From contig CAJTNN010000006.1 of the NCBI GenBank assembly GCA_910577585.1, forward strand, positions 100,637 through 114,381: a stretch of DNA of 13,745 nt, in the 5' to 3' direction. Shown piece by piece: positions 7,756 to 13,745 of the stretch. The position numbers were made by a program, and so were the translations under genes. The notes below the pieces were generated by a model. The model had not been told where the DNA came from. It saw only the letters and a list, made by a program, of their open reading frames with translations, and made no database searches. Position 1 is the stretch's first letter; each line of letters starts with the position of its first letter. Source of the stretch: an uncultured Muribaculaceae bacterium. GTDB taxonomy: Bacteria > Bacteroidota > Bacteroidia > Bacteroidales > Muribaculaceae.

Positions 7756-9156
7756 ATGAAAGCCAACGAACGCCGGGCCCTGACCCGCATATTGATCGAC
7801 CTCATAAAGGCCGACAAAGTGATAGACAGCCGCGAGATGGAGCTATATGCCGAGCTGAAGCAGCAATTCGGCATAACCCGCGAAGATGAGGGTGAGGCAT
7901 TCATGCTGACACTTGGCGAGGCCATCTCTACGATATGCGCTCTTCCGCAGGCGGAGGTGCGCGACTATCTGGGCACATTCGAGAAGATGACGCTCAGCGA
8001 TTCATTCTGCGCCCGCGAGGAGGCCCTGTTGATGCTGGCCCTGAGGTATTGTCTTGACCCGCATATGCCGCAGAGCGACGTGCTGTCGGTAGAGGTCGAC
8101 GATGTGTGGTTTGATGATCGGCAGGTGCTCTATGTGGAGTCCTACTTTGATGAGGAGGTGAATGCCGCGGTGGCCGGATCCCTGCGCCAGATACAGCGCG
8201 AGCTGAAGCTCTGCGGACTCGACTTCGTGTATCTGCCCGAGGTGGTGAACCATTATCTCACCACCCCGGCGCCGTTGATGGAGGATGTGGCCATGTTGCT
8301 GTCGCCCACACTGTCGCAGAGTGGTGTGCGCGATTTGCTCAGTCAGCTCAAGAATATCTCGACCGACAAATTCTGCATCGAGCAATTGCACCACAAACTC
8401 GGTTTCGAAGAGCTTGCCCAGACCGATCCGGCCCTGCTGATGCGCATCGGCCAGACGCGTGTGGGCGACAGGGTGGTGACCAACTTCCTGCGCATAAGTC
8501 TCGACACCGACCCGCTGCGCGAGGTGGAGCGACTGACCGACTTGTTTCTCTCAGCCTGCAGCAATGACCGCGTCGTAATCAGCCATAAGCGAGATGCCGA
8601 GGGGAGTTTCCTCTATAATGGGTTTTACAGGCAGCTGTTTGAGATTATCCTGCTCAAGCGGGCTGTGACCACGAAGCTCAGGGTCGACTTCCGCAATATG
8701 ACGCTCGTATTCCCCGGCATCGATGCGGTGCTGAGCGGGCTTCACCGCAAGGAGAAGACGATGTATGTGCTCATGATATTCGAATCGCAGAAGGGGGGCA
8801 TAAATTTCACTCCGCCACGCGGCGGCGCTGATGCCCACCGCTATGAGCGGCGCATGGAGCAGGTGAAGCGGCGCTTCGCGCGCATCTACCGCGCCTTCGA
8901 GGGGACGACCGAGAGGGTGCCCGACATCACGCGTCAGGATATACGCAATCCCATCCTGGCCAACATTAAGCGCGAGGTGATGCGTCATGAATCGAATATC
9001 TATAAGCCCGAACGATTCGTGGTGCAGCGCGACCGCGATGGCTACTACGCCATCCCCGCCATCAGCGAGGCTTTCGAGTGTGTGCTGCCGGGCAGCGATG
9101 AGGCCTGCGACATATTCGCCACGCCACTCTTTGCCGAGCTGGCTGCTATTAAATAG
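7756..9156 (+). CDS. TerB-like N-terminal domain protein with long winged-helix-like C-terminal region
   Basis: The protein has 466 residues from ATG 7756 (MKANERRALTRILIDLIKADKVIDSREMELY). An upstream TTG at 7651 would add 35 residues with no similarity to a domain, so it was not chosen. Residues 1-105 resemble the helical TerB domain, with acidic KADKVIDSREME at the expected metal-binding place and a second helical half ending at ALRYCLDP. Residues 110-270 are unassigned and mostly helical. Residues 285-435 (GFYRQLFEIILLKR, LRVDFRNMTLVFPGIDAVL, YVLMIF, RYERRMEQVKRRFARIYRAF, ANIKREVMRH, RDGYYAI) resemble the beta/winged-helix output region found in various Bacteroidota regulatory proteins; this assignment is weak. 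TerB is a TerD partner in known ter loci. It is probably co-transcribed with the TerD gene and 91 bases upstream of the ATPase. Confidence 0.85.
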   Translation: MKANERRALTRILIDLIKADKVIDSREMELYAELKQQFGITREDEGEAFMLTLGEAISTICALPQAEVRDYLGTFEKMTLSDSFCAREEALLMLALRYCLDPHMPQSDVLSVEVDDVWFDDRQVLYVESYFDEEVNAAVAGSLRQIQRELKLCGLDFVYLPEVVNHYLTTPAPLMEDVAMLLSPTLSQSGVRDLLSQLKNISTDKFCIEQLHHKLGFEELAQTDPALLMRIGQTRVGDRVVTNFLRISLDTDPLREVERLTDLFLSACSNDRVVISHKRDAEGSFLYNGFYRQLFEIILLKRAVTTKLRVDFRNMTLVFPGIDAVLSGLHRKEKTMYVLMIFESQKGGINFTPPRGGADAHRYERRMEQVKRRFARIYRAFEGTTERVPDITRQDIRNPILANIKREVMRHESNIYKPERFVVQRDRDGYYAIPAISEAFECVLPGSDEACDIFATPLFAELAAIK

Positions 9157-9247
9157 GCTTGGCGAGCCGCTGCGGTCTGGACTGAAAATAATATTCGGGC
9201 TTGCAGCCTAAATTGACACAAAATACAATAATACATATAATTACAAC

Positions 9248-11917
9248 ATGCAGAAGCAAACTCATTTTGTGGGTCTGACGGAGCAGCAGGTTGAGGAGAG
9301 CCGCCGCCAACACGGCTCAAATCTGCTGACGCCTCCCGAGAAGGACCCGTTGTGGAAGCGGTTTCTCGAGAAATTCGGCGACCCGCTGATCATTATCCTG
9401 ATGATTGCCGCAGTGCTCTCAATCGGCATATCATGCTATGAATTCTGGGGACCCGGAAGCGAGCATGGCCGGTTCGGAGTATTCTTCGAACCCCTCGGCA
9501 TCATTGTGGCCATATTGCTTGCCACAGGTCTGGCATTCATCTTCGAGCTGAAGGCCGACAAGGAATTCGCATTGCTCAATCAGGTGAACGACGATGAGCC
9601 GGTGCAGGTGGTGCGCGACGGCCATGCCATGTCGGTTCCCAAGCGCGATGTGGTGGTGGGTGATATCGTGATTCTCAACACCGGCGAGGAGGTGCCCGCC
9701 GATGGCGAGCTGCTCGAGGCTGTGTCGCTCAATATTGATGAGTCCACCCTCACCGGCGAACCCATCTGCCACAAGACTACCGACCCGGCTCAGTTTGACC
9801 CCGACCACACCTTCCCCGACAATCATGCCATGCGCGGCACCAAGATTATGGAAGGTCACGGTGTGATGAAGGTCTTCGCCGTGGGCGACAAGACTGAGAA
9901 CGGCAAGGTGTTTGAGGCCGCCCAGATCGACGACAGTGTCAAGACTCCGCTCAATGAGCAGCTTGACGGTCTGGGGGATCTGATCACTAAAATCTCATAT
10001 GGTTTTGCTGCAGCGATCGTGATCGGCCGCCTCTTCCTCTTCTTCATGCACAGTGGCGCCGATGGCTTCAACTGGGTGGAATTCATGACCTATCTGCTGC
10101 AGACGCTGATGGTGGCTGTGACGCTGGTGGTGGTGGCTGTGCCCGAGGGTCTGCCGATGGCGGTGACTCTCTCGCTGGCTTACTCCATGCGCCGCATGCT
10201 CAAGACCAACAACCTTGTGCGCAAGATGCACGCCTGCGAGACGATGGGCGCCACGACGGTGATTTGCACCGACAAGACGGGCACCCTGACCCAGAACCAG
10301 ATGCAGGTCTACAAGACCAACTTCTTCGGCCAGCCCTCTGACGAGGTGCTCTACGAGGGTATCGCCGTCAACTCTACCGCCCAGCTTGATCTCTCGGGCG
10401 AGAAGCCGCAGGTGCTCGGCAACCCCACCGAGGGTGCGCTGCTGCTCTGGCTGCGCGACCGCGGCGCCGATTATCTCAAGCTGCGCGAGGGTGTGGAGAG
10501 GGTAGAGGAGCTCCCCTTCTCGACCGAGCGCAAGTACATGGCTACAGTCGTCAAGTCTGCCACCGGGAAGCGTATACTTTACGTGAAAGGTGCTCCGGAA
10601 ATCGTGTTCGGCATGTGTGGCGACACTGCCGGAGTGACCCGTCAGGAGATCGATGCCCAGCTGCTCGAATATCAGAATCAGGCGATGCGCACACTTGGCT
10701 TCGCCTATAAGGTGCTCGATAATGACGCGCCTGTGATTGCCGACCATAAGCTCAAGGCCGATGGACTCGTATTCCTCGGCATTGTGGCGATATCGGATCC
10801 GGTGCGCTCGGATGTGCCCGATGCAGTGGCTGAGGTGCTCAATGCCGGAATCGGCGTGAAGATAGTCACCGGAGACACTCCCGGCACCGCCAAGGAGATC
10901 GGGCGCCAGATCGGTCTCTGGAATGATGCCAAGGATGGCGACCGCAACATCATCACCGGCACAGAATTTGCCGAGCTCAGCGATGCCCAGCTCCGTGAGC
11001 GTGTGGGCGACCTGAAGATCATAGCTCGTGCACGCCCGATGGATAAGAAGCGCCTCGTAGAGGCCCTGCAGGGCAACAACGAGGTTGTGGCCGTCACCGG
11101 CGACGGCACCAACGATGCGCCGGCTCTTAAGGCCGCGCATGTGGGTCTGTCGATGGGCGATGGCACGTCGGTGGCCAAGGAGGCCTCCGACATCACCATC
11201 GTCGACAACTCATTCTCATCGATTGGTCGCGCCGTGATGTGGGGTCGCTCGCTCTATCAGAATATCCAGCGCTTCATTCTCTTCCAGATGACGGTGAATG
11301 TGGCTGCCTGTCTGATTGTGCTCTTCGGTGCATTCATGGGTATGCAGTCGCCGCTGACAGTGACCCAGATGCTCTGGGTGAACTTGATTATGGACACCTT
11401 CGCAGCCATGGCGCTCGCCTCGCTGCCGCCGTCGGCCGGAGTGATGCACGACAAGCCGCGTTCGCGTCAGGCATTCATCATCAATCGTCCGATGTGGAAC
11501 TCCATAGTGGGTGTGGGTGGCATATTCTTCCTGCTGCTCCTGGCCCTGCTCTGGTATTTCGAGCACACCGACATCACTTCGCTCACCCAGATTGGCTCAG
11601 CCATTATCAACTCGGAGAACACCGGACTCTCCCCCTATGAGCTCTCGCTCTTCTTCACTATCTTCGTGTTCCTGCAATTCTGGAATATGTTTAATGCCCG
11701 CGCATTCGAGACCGGTCGCTCGGCTTTCCACTTCAAGGGTTGTAGCGGCTTCGCTCTGATAGCCCTTGTGATTCTGGTGGGTCAGATAGTGATAGTGAGC
11801 ATCGGCGGACAATTCTTCAATGTGGTGCCGCTCCAGTTCACCGACTGGTGCATCATCATCGGAGCGACGTCGCTTGTGCTCTGGATAGGCGAGCTGCTGC
11901 GCCTCTTCAAGAAATAG
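9248..11917 (+). CDS. Calcium-translocating P-type ATPase, PMCA/P2B type
   Basis: This 889-residue inner-membrane pump couples ATP hydrolysis to Ca2+ export. It has the cation-ATPase N-terminal region (1-60), actuator TLTGEP (167-172), M4 PEGLP (299-303), phosphorylation motif DKTGTLT (342-348, Asp342), nucleotide-binding KGAPE (447-451), TGD (541-543) and hinge GDGTNDAP (618-625). Calcium ligands fit P2B: Glu300 in M4, and Asn712 and Asp716 in M6 (VNLIMDTF). About ten membrane segments are visible, four of them after residue 750. It ends at ELLRLFKK and lacks the long calmodulin-binding tail of eukaryotic PMCAs, as bacterial members do. The start is ATG 9248 in an A/T-rich region. No clear promoter was found in the 91-base gap, so it is probably transcribed with the TerB-like gene. 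The calcium link to TerD makes a functional connection likely but unproven. Confidence 0.95.
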   Translation: MQKQTHFVGLTEQQVEESRRQHGSNLLTPPEKDPLWKRFLEKFGDPLIIILMIAAVLSIGISCYEFWGPGSEHGRFGVFFEPLGIIVAILLATGLAFIFELKADKEFALLNQVNDDEPVQVVRDGHAMSVPKRDVVVGDIVILNTGEEVPADGELLEAVSLNIDESTLTGEPICHKTTDPAQFDPDHTFPDNHAMRGTKIMEGHGVMKVFAVGDKTENGKVFEAAQIDDSVKTPLNEQLDGLGDLITKISYGFAAAIVIGRLFLFFMHSGADGFNWVEFMTYLLQTLMVAVTLVVVAVPEGLPMAVTLSLAYSMRRMLKTNNLVRKMHACETMGATTVICTDKTGTLTQNQMQVYKTNFFGQPSDEVLYEGIAVNSTAQLDLSGEKPQVLGNPTEGALLLWLRDRGADYLKLREGVERVEELPFSTERKYMATVVKSATGKRILYVKGAPEIVFGMCGDTAGVTRQEIDAQLLEYQNQAMRTLGFAYKVLDNDAPVIADHKLKADGLVFLGIVAISDPVRSDVPDAVAEVLNAGIGVKIVTGDTPGTAKEIGRQIGLWNDAKDGDRNIITGTEFAELSDAQLRERVGDLKIIARARPMDKKRLVEALQGNNEVVAVTGDGTNDAPALKAAHVGLSMGDGTSVAKEASDITIVDNSFSSIGRAVMWGRSLYQNIQRFILFQMTVNVAACLIVLFGAFMGMQSPLTVTQMLWVNLIMDTFAAMALASLPPSAGVMHDKPRSRQAFIINRPMWNSIVGVGGIFFLLLLALLWYFEHTDITSLTQIGSAIINSENTGLSPYELSLFFTIFVFLQFWNMFNARAFETGRSAFHFKGCSGFALIALVILVGQIVIVSIGGQFFNVVPLQFTDWCIIIGATSLVLWIGELLRLFKK

Positions 11918-11923
11918 AGGCCG

Positions 11924-12015
11924 CACGACATCAATCCGTAGCGCGTCACGACATCAATCCGTAGCGCGTCACGACATCAAACAATAACCCGTCACGACAT
12001 TCATACTCCCAATAA
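11924..12015 (+). repeat. Four tandem 23-bp repeats after the ATPase gene
   Basis: Contiguous 23-base units begin at 11924, 11947, 11970 and 11993. All open with CACGACAT. Units 1 and 2 are identical and contain AATCCGTAGC; units 3 and 4 diverge after the first 11 and 8 bases. They lie between the ATPase stop and its terminator, so they would be in the 3' untranslated region. No spacers, hence not CRISPR. Confidence 0.85.
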
Positions 12016-12019
12016 CCCC

Positions 12020-12055
12020 GAGAGGTGCCCCGCTTGCGGAGCACCTCTCTCTTTT
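12020..12055 (+). terminator. Strong rho-independent terminator of the ATPase block
   Basis: GAGAGGTGC (12020-12028) pairs with GCACCTCTC (12041-12049); an inner CCGC/GCGG extends the stem after one C-A mismatch. TCTTTTT follows directly. Confidence 0.9.
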
Positions 12056-12068
12056 TCGTTCCGGCGAT

Positions 12069-12227
12069 GACGGGAGCACGGTGGTGGACGGGAGTACGTT
12101 TTTTACGGGAGTACGGTTGTAGACGGGAGAACGGTTGTGACGGGAGTACGGTTGTAGACGGGAGTACGGTTGAAGACGGGAGAACGGTTGTGACGGGGGT
12201 ACGGTTGGTGACGGGAGGTGGCGGGTG
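12069..12227 (+). repeat. Array of about nine 17-18 bp tandem repeats
   Basis: Units near GACGGGAGTACGGTTGTA start at 12069, 12087, 12105 (lacking the first G), 12122, 12139, 12157, 12175, 12192 and 12210 (degenerate). Most alternate ACGGGAGTACGG with ACGGGAGAACGG. Unit length switches between 17 and 18, which breaks any reading frame, so the array is not coding. The 11 bases CGTTCTCCCGT, an inverted unit core, recur at 12629-12639. Confidence 0.9.
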
Positions 12228-12501
12228 CGGCGTTAGCCTCCTGGGAGGAGGGGCGCCTCTCCCCGACACGGCTCGACTGCGCCCGGGGAAGTAACCTCTC
12301 TTCTCCCTCTCTTGAGGCAAGATCGTGGCCGTGGGCACCCAACGCCGTTAAGTTCAGTCACCATCTTAATGTGGCGTAGTTTTGAAAATGGGAAAGGACT
12401 TTAAGGGCGCGGATTTTTTCGCTTGTCGCTACGCGACTGCGCCGCGGATGGGATGGATTAACGCGGATCATATTTGTGCTTGGGTTGCACGCGGGTGGGA
12501 A

Positions 12502-12533
12502 CGGATGCATCTTGGCGCTCAGCGCCTTGATGC
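12502..12533. repeat. Copy 1 of a palindromic repeat with CGGATGCATCTTGGCGCT
   Basis: The 18 bases 12502-12519 recur exactly at 13715-13732, and each copy continues with N-AGCGCC. Here arms 12507-12519 and 12521-12533 pair with two mismatches around a central C. Two copies in one window suggest a dispersed, REP-like genomic repeat. Confidence 0.7.
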
Positions 12534-12667
12534 TCGCGGATGGCGTCCCGGCAAGTTCTGGCCGTTCCAATTCAGTCGCCGTGGTCCCTCTTTATTCTCC
12601 CGTGTTGCCTCCTCGTTCGCAGGCTCCTCGTTCTCCCGTGGTCGCACAGAAGAAGGTAGAGGCCGTC

Positions 12668-12693
12668 GGCCTGACTCAACGAGTCGGCCTTTC
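12668..12693 (+). terminator. Terminator-like hairpin
   Basis: GGCC-GACTC (12668-12677, with a bulged T at 12672) pairs with GAGTC-GGCC (12681-12689) around AAC; TTTC follows. There is no gene immediately upstream, so its role is unclear. Confidence 0.35.
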
Positions 12694-12756
12694 TGGTCTT
12701 GCGCATGGCCGATTTGCTAACCAAGATATGAATCAAAAGTATATACTCGCATCAAC

Positions 12757-12797
12757 CTTAATTTCGGCAATAAAAGCCGATTATTGCCAAAATTAAG
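12757..12797. repeat. Left 41-bp palindrome of the toxin-antitoxin cassette
   Basis: Arms CTTAATTTCGGCAATAA (12757-12773) and 12781-12797 are 17 bases each with one mismatch, around a 7-base loop AAGCCGA. The left arm is identical to that of the palindrome at 13664-13704. It abuts the stop codon of the 41-codon toxin remnant. No -7 box follows it on the minus strand, unlike the right copy. Confidence 0.9.
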
Positions 12798-12923
12798 CTA
12801 TTGTAATAGCTCGCTTGTCTTCACCCAGTAATAGAACGCTTCGGGTAGGGTACGCTTCAGTTTATTCAGTTTGTTTGTCAGCGTTGGACACCATTCTCTT
12901 GTGAAGCATTCGGGTTTAATCAT
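12798..12923 (-). pseudogene. AbiEii-like nucleotidyltransferase toxin remnant, 41 codons
   Basis: The ATG (12921-12923 on the minus strand) overlaps the last codons of the antitoxin gene, a typical translational coupling. The product opens MIKPECFTREW, the usual start of the long AbiEii-type partner proteins of this antitoxin family, but ends after 41 residues instead of roughly 250-300. The remaining residues (KLNKLKRTLPEAFYYWVKTSELLQ) read like the C-terminal end of such a protein, so a large in-frame internal deletion is the simplest explanation. No nucleotidyltransferase core (GGT-S with D-x-D) remains, so it cannot be an active toxin. It could be expressed as a microprotein. Assignment rests on recall of family starts, not on an alignment. 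Confidence 0.6.
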
Positions 12924-13635
12924 GGTCAGTATCGTTCTTCAAGTAAGACTGCAATTTTTGTTTGATCCCCCTTCGTGAAGCATAGCGCAACATTTTAGGG
13001 ATGTTCAATTGATATAGGGATTTGGCATTCTCCATAATGTAGGATGCCTCAATTCCTTGGATGTAATAAAAGTCCGCATCAATATTTATATCCACCAGCA
13101 ACTTCTCCAAGGTTTGGGTACAGATGCCGTCGATTATCTTTACAGGACTTTCTGTCACAAGAGGTTTGACTATTACACACTGTTCGGCCAAGTCAACATA
13201 ATCACACATAAAATCACTATCGGGCTTGTGATAAGCCTTTATATTCTTATCAATCAGATAGTGGAACACCGCTTCAGATGCCTCTTTGGTAACTTCGACA
13301 TATAGAGCGTTATTGGCAGATATGTGATGTTGCAATGCGGTTATGTCCTGTCCTGAATATACAACAATATCAATGAGTGGAAACTTAGAGGCTAAGTCGC
13401 CATATAATTCTTTCAACTCATTGGTCAGCGTCGGCGTAAACGCCCTTTTTATAAAACTCCCGTAAAGCCCACGGGTTAATCGGCATAATTTATTTTGCTT
13501 GATAAGTTTTTTGATATGCCATAATATACCGGAATCAGAAATATCTTCCTGTCTTCGGACATAATTAGCCAATTCACAAAGCGTGAACGTGTCATGGCTA
13601 TCGGCAAAATTCAATATCATATCAGATGTACTCAT
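12916..13635 (-). CDS. AbiEi-like type IV antitoxin / autoregulator (DUF6577-type)
   Basis: A 239-residue protein from ATG 13635. Residues 4-60 form a winged-helix DNA-binding region (ILNFADSHDTFTLCELANYV, SGILWHIKKLIKQNKLCRLTRGLYG). The rest follows the AbiEi-type antitoxin layout: FTPTLTNELKELYGDLASKFPLIDIVVYSG (66-95), EVTKEASEAVFHYL, VIVKPLVTESPV (154-165), TLEKLLVDINID (175-186) and IPKMLRYASRRG (212-223). AbiEi proteins neutralise a nucleotidyltransferase toxin and repress their own operon by binding inverted repeats upstream of it. That matches the palindrome in its promoter. The gene is visibly A+T-richer than all others in the window, indicating transfer. The toxin partner downstream is only a remnant, so the gene may now be an orphan, acting as a regulator or anti-addiction module. 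Confidence 0.85.
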   Translation of the reverse strand: MSTSDMILNFADSHDTFTLCELANYVRRQEDISDSGILWHIKKLIKQNKLCRLTRGLYGSFIKRAFTPTLTNELKELYGDLASKFPLIDIVVYSGQDITALQHHISANNALYVEVTKEASEAVFHYLIDKNIKAYHKPDSDFMCDYVDLAEQCVIVKPLVTESPVKIIDGICTQTLEKLLVDINIDADFYYIQGIEASYIMENAKSLYQLNIPKMLRYASRRGIKQKLQSYLKNDTDHD

Positions 13636-13654
13636 AACGATTTATATTTCGCTG

Positions 13655-13686
13655 CAAAGATAACTTAATTTCGGCAATAAACCAAA
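13655..13686 (-). promoter_or_regulatory. Promoter of the antitoxin gene
   Basis: On the minus strand, TATCTTTG (13655-13662) is a perfect TAnnTTTG -7 box, and TTTG (13683-13686) is the -33 box, 20 bases away. Predicted transcription start near 13648, with a short leader to ATG 13635. One arm of the palindrome fills the spacer and the -33 box lies in its loop, so a bound protein would block RNA polymerase. Confidence 0.8.
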
Positions 13687-13704
13687 ATTATTGCCGAAAT
13701 TAAG
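13664..13704. repeat. Right 41-bp palindrome, probable antitoxin operator
   Basis: Perfect 17-base arms, CTTAATTTCGGCAATAA (13664-13680) and 13688-13704, flank ACCAAAA. It overlaps the promoter and starts 29 bases upstream of the antitoxin ATG. AbiEi-family proteins are known to bind such inverted repeats. A second copy lies at the far end of the cassette. Confidence 0.88.
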
Positions 13705-13720
13705 TAAGCGGGAGCGGATG

Positions 13721-13745
13721 CATCTTGGCGCTGAGCGCCAAGATG
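13721..13745. repeat. Copy 2 of the palindromic repeat, perfect and reaching the window edge
   Basis: CATCTTGGCGCT (13721-13732) and AGCGCCAAGATG (13734-13745) are perfect 12-base arms around a single G. With the preceding bases it matches copy 1 over CGGATGCATCTTGGCGCT. It lies 16 bases outside the right palindrome and may continue past the window. Confidence 0.8.

Larger units (their letters stand above)
12228..12756. other. Gene-poor G+C-rich spacer
   Basis: No convincing gene is visible. The stretch holds local palindromes such as GTCGC-TAC-GCGAC at 12426-12438, a palindromic repeat at 12507-12533, a hairpin at 12668-12689, and an isolated TAGTTTTG (12377-12384) that matches a -7 box but lacks a -33 partner. 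Base composition changes abruptly to A+T-rich around 12715. Open frames here lack family similarity and run straight through palindromic repeats. Confidence 0.5.

Noticed and set aside
9209..9216. TAAATTGA as a promoter for the ATPase gene
   Set aside because: It matches the -7 box poorly and has no TTG about 20 bases upstream; co-transcription with the TerB-like gene is simpler.
9995..11140. 381-residue minus-strand open frame inside the Ca2+ ATPase gene
   Set aside because: It overlaps the catalytic core of a clear P-type ATPase; its His/Leu-rich composition is a shadow of the codon bias.
11924..12227. CRISPR array
   Set aside because: The repeat units are contiguous with no unique spacers, and no cas genes are present.
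11946..12338. Minus-strand frames with TVLPS/RTPV-like repeats
   Set aside because: The repeats come from the 17/18-bp tandem array, whose changing unit length shifts the frame; there is no conserved domain, and the frame crosses a strong terminator and the 23-bp repeats.
12377..12384. TAGTTTTG as a promoter -7 box
   Set aside because: No -33 element at the right distance and no plausible downstream gene on that strand.
12382..12720. 112-residue plus-strand frame and an overlapping 106-residue frame
   Set aside because: They start with TTG or run through palindromic repeats and a hairpin, with Arg/Ser/Gly-rich low-complexity translation and no family match.

Overview
The window looks like chromosomal DNA of a G+C-rich Bacteroidales bacterium, possibly Muribaculaceae-like. 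Reasons: promoters fit the Bacteroidota pattern (TTTG/TTG about 20 nt upstream of TAnnTTTG), starts lack Shine-Dalgarno sequences, and the recombinase and PepSY-like protein are of types typical of Bacteroides and relatives. The taxon is inferred from family knowledge; no marker gene is present.

Left part (1-2340). A secreted heavy-metal-associated protein with a cysteine-rich tail runs in from before the window and ends at a strong hairpin terminator. Next is a Bacteroidota-type tyrosine recombinase split by a frameshift, followed by short inverted repeats and a small secreted PepSY-like protein. A long inverted repeat at 2247-2304 separates this rightward block from the convergent gene to its right.

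Centre (2353-11917). A leftward 1361-residue multidomain protein with an AlbA_2/Schlafen-type domain diverges from a rightward block encoding a TerD-domain protein, a TerB-like protein with a long extension, and a PMCA-type Ca2+ P-type ATPase. The 441-bp divergent spacer holds opposed promoter candidates, nine G-triplets and two copies of GCAATATTG. TerD domains bind calcium, so a Ca2+ exporter next to TerD and TerB suggests a calcium-linked stress module with the AlbA_2 protein as a nucleic-acid or nucleotide arm. This is the best candidate here for an undescribed system; it is an inference from gene order and domains.

Right part (11918-13745). This part is gene-poor: 23-bp tandem repeats, a strong terminator, an array of 17-18 bp tandem repeats, a G+C-rich stretch with palindromic repeats, and an A+T-rich cassette. 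The cassette carries an AbiEi-like antitoxin whose overlapping toxin partner is reduced to 41 codons. Near-identical 41-bp palindromes bound it, and one lies exactly in the antitoxin promoter. It reads as a horizontally acquired type IV toxin-antitoxin locus that has lost most of its toxin.
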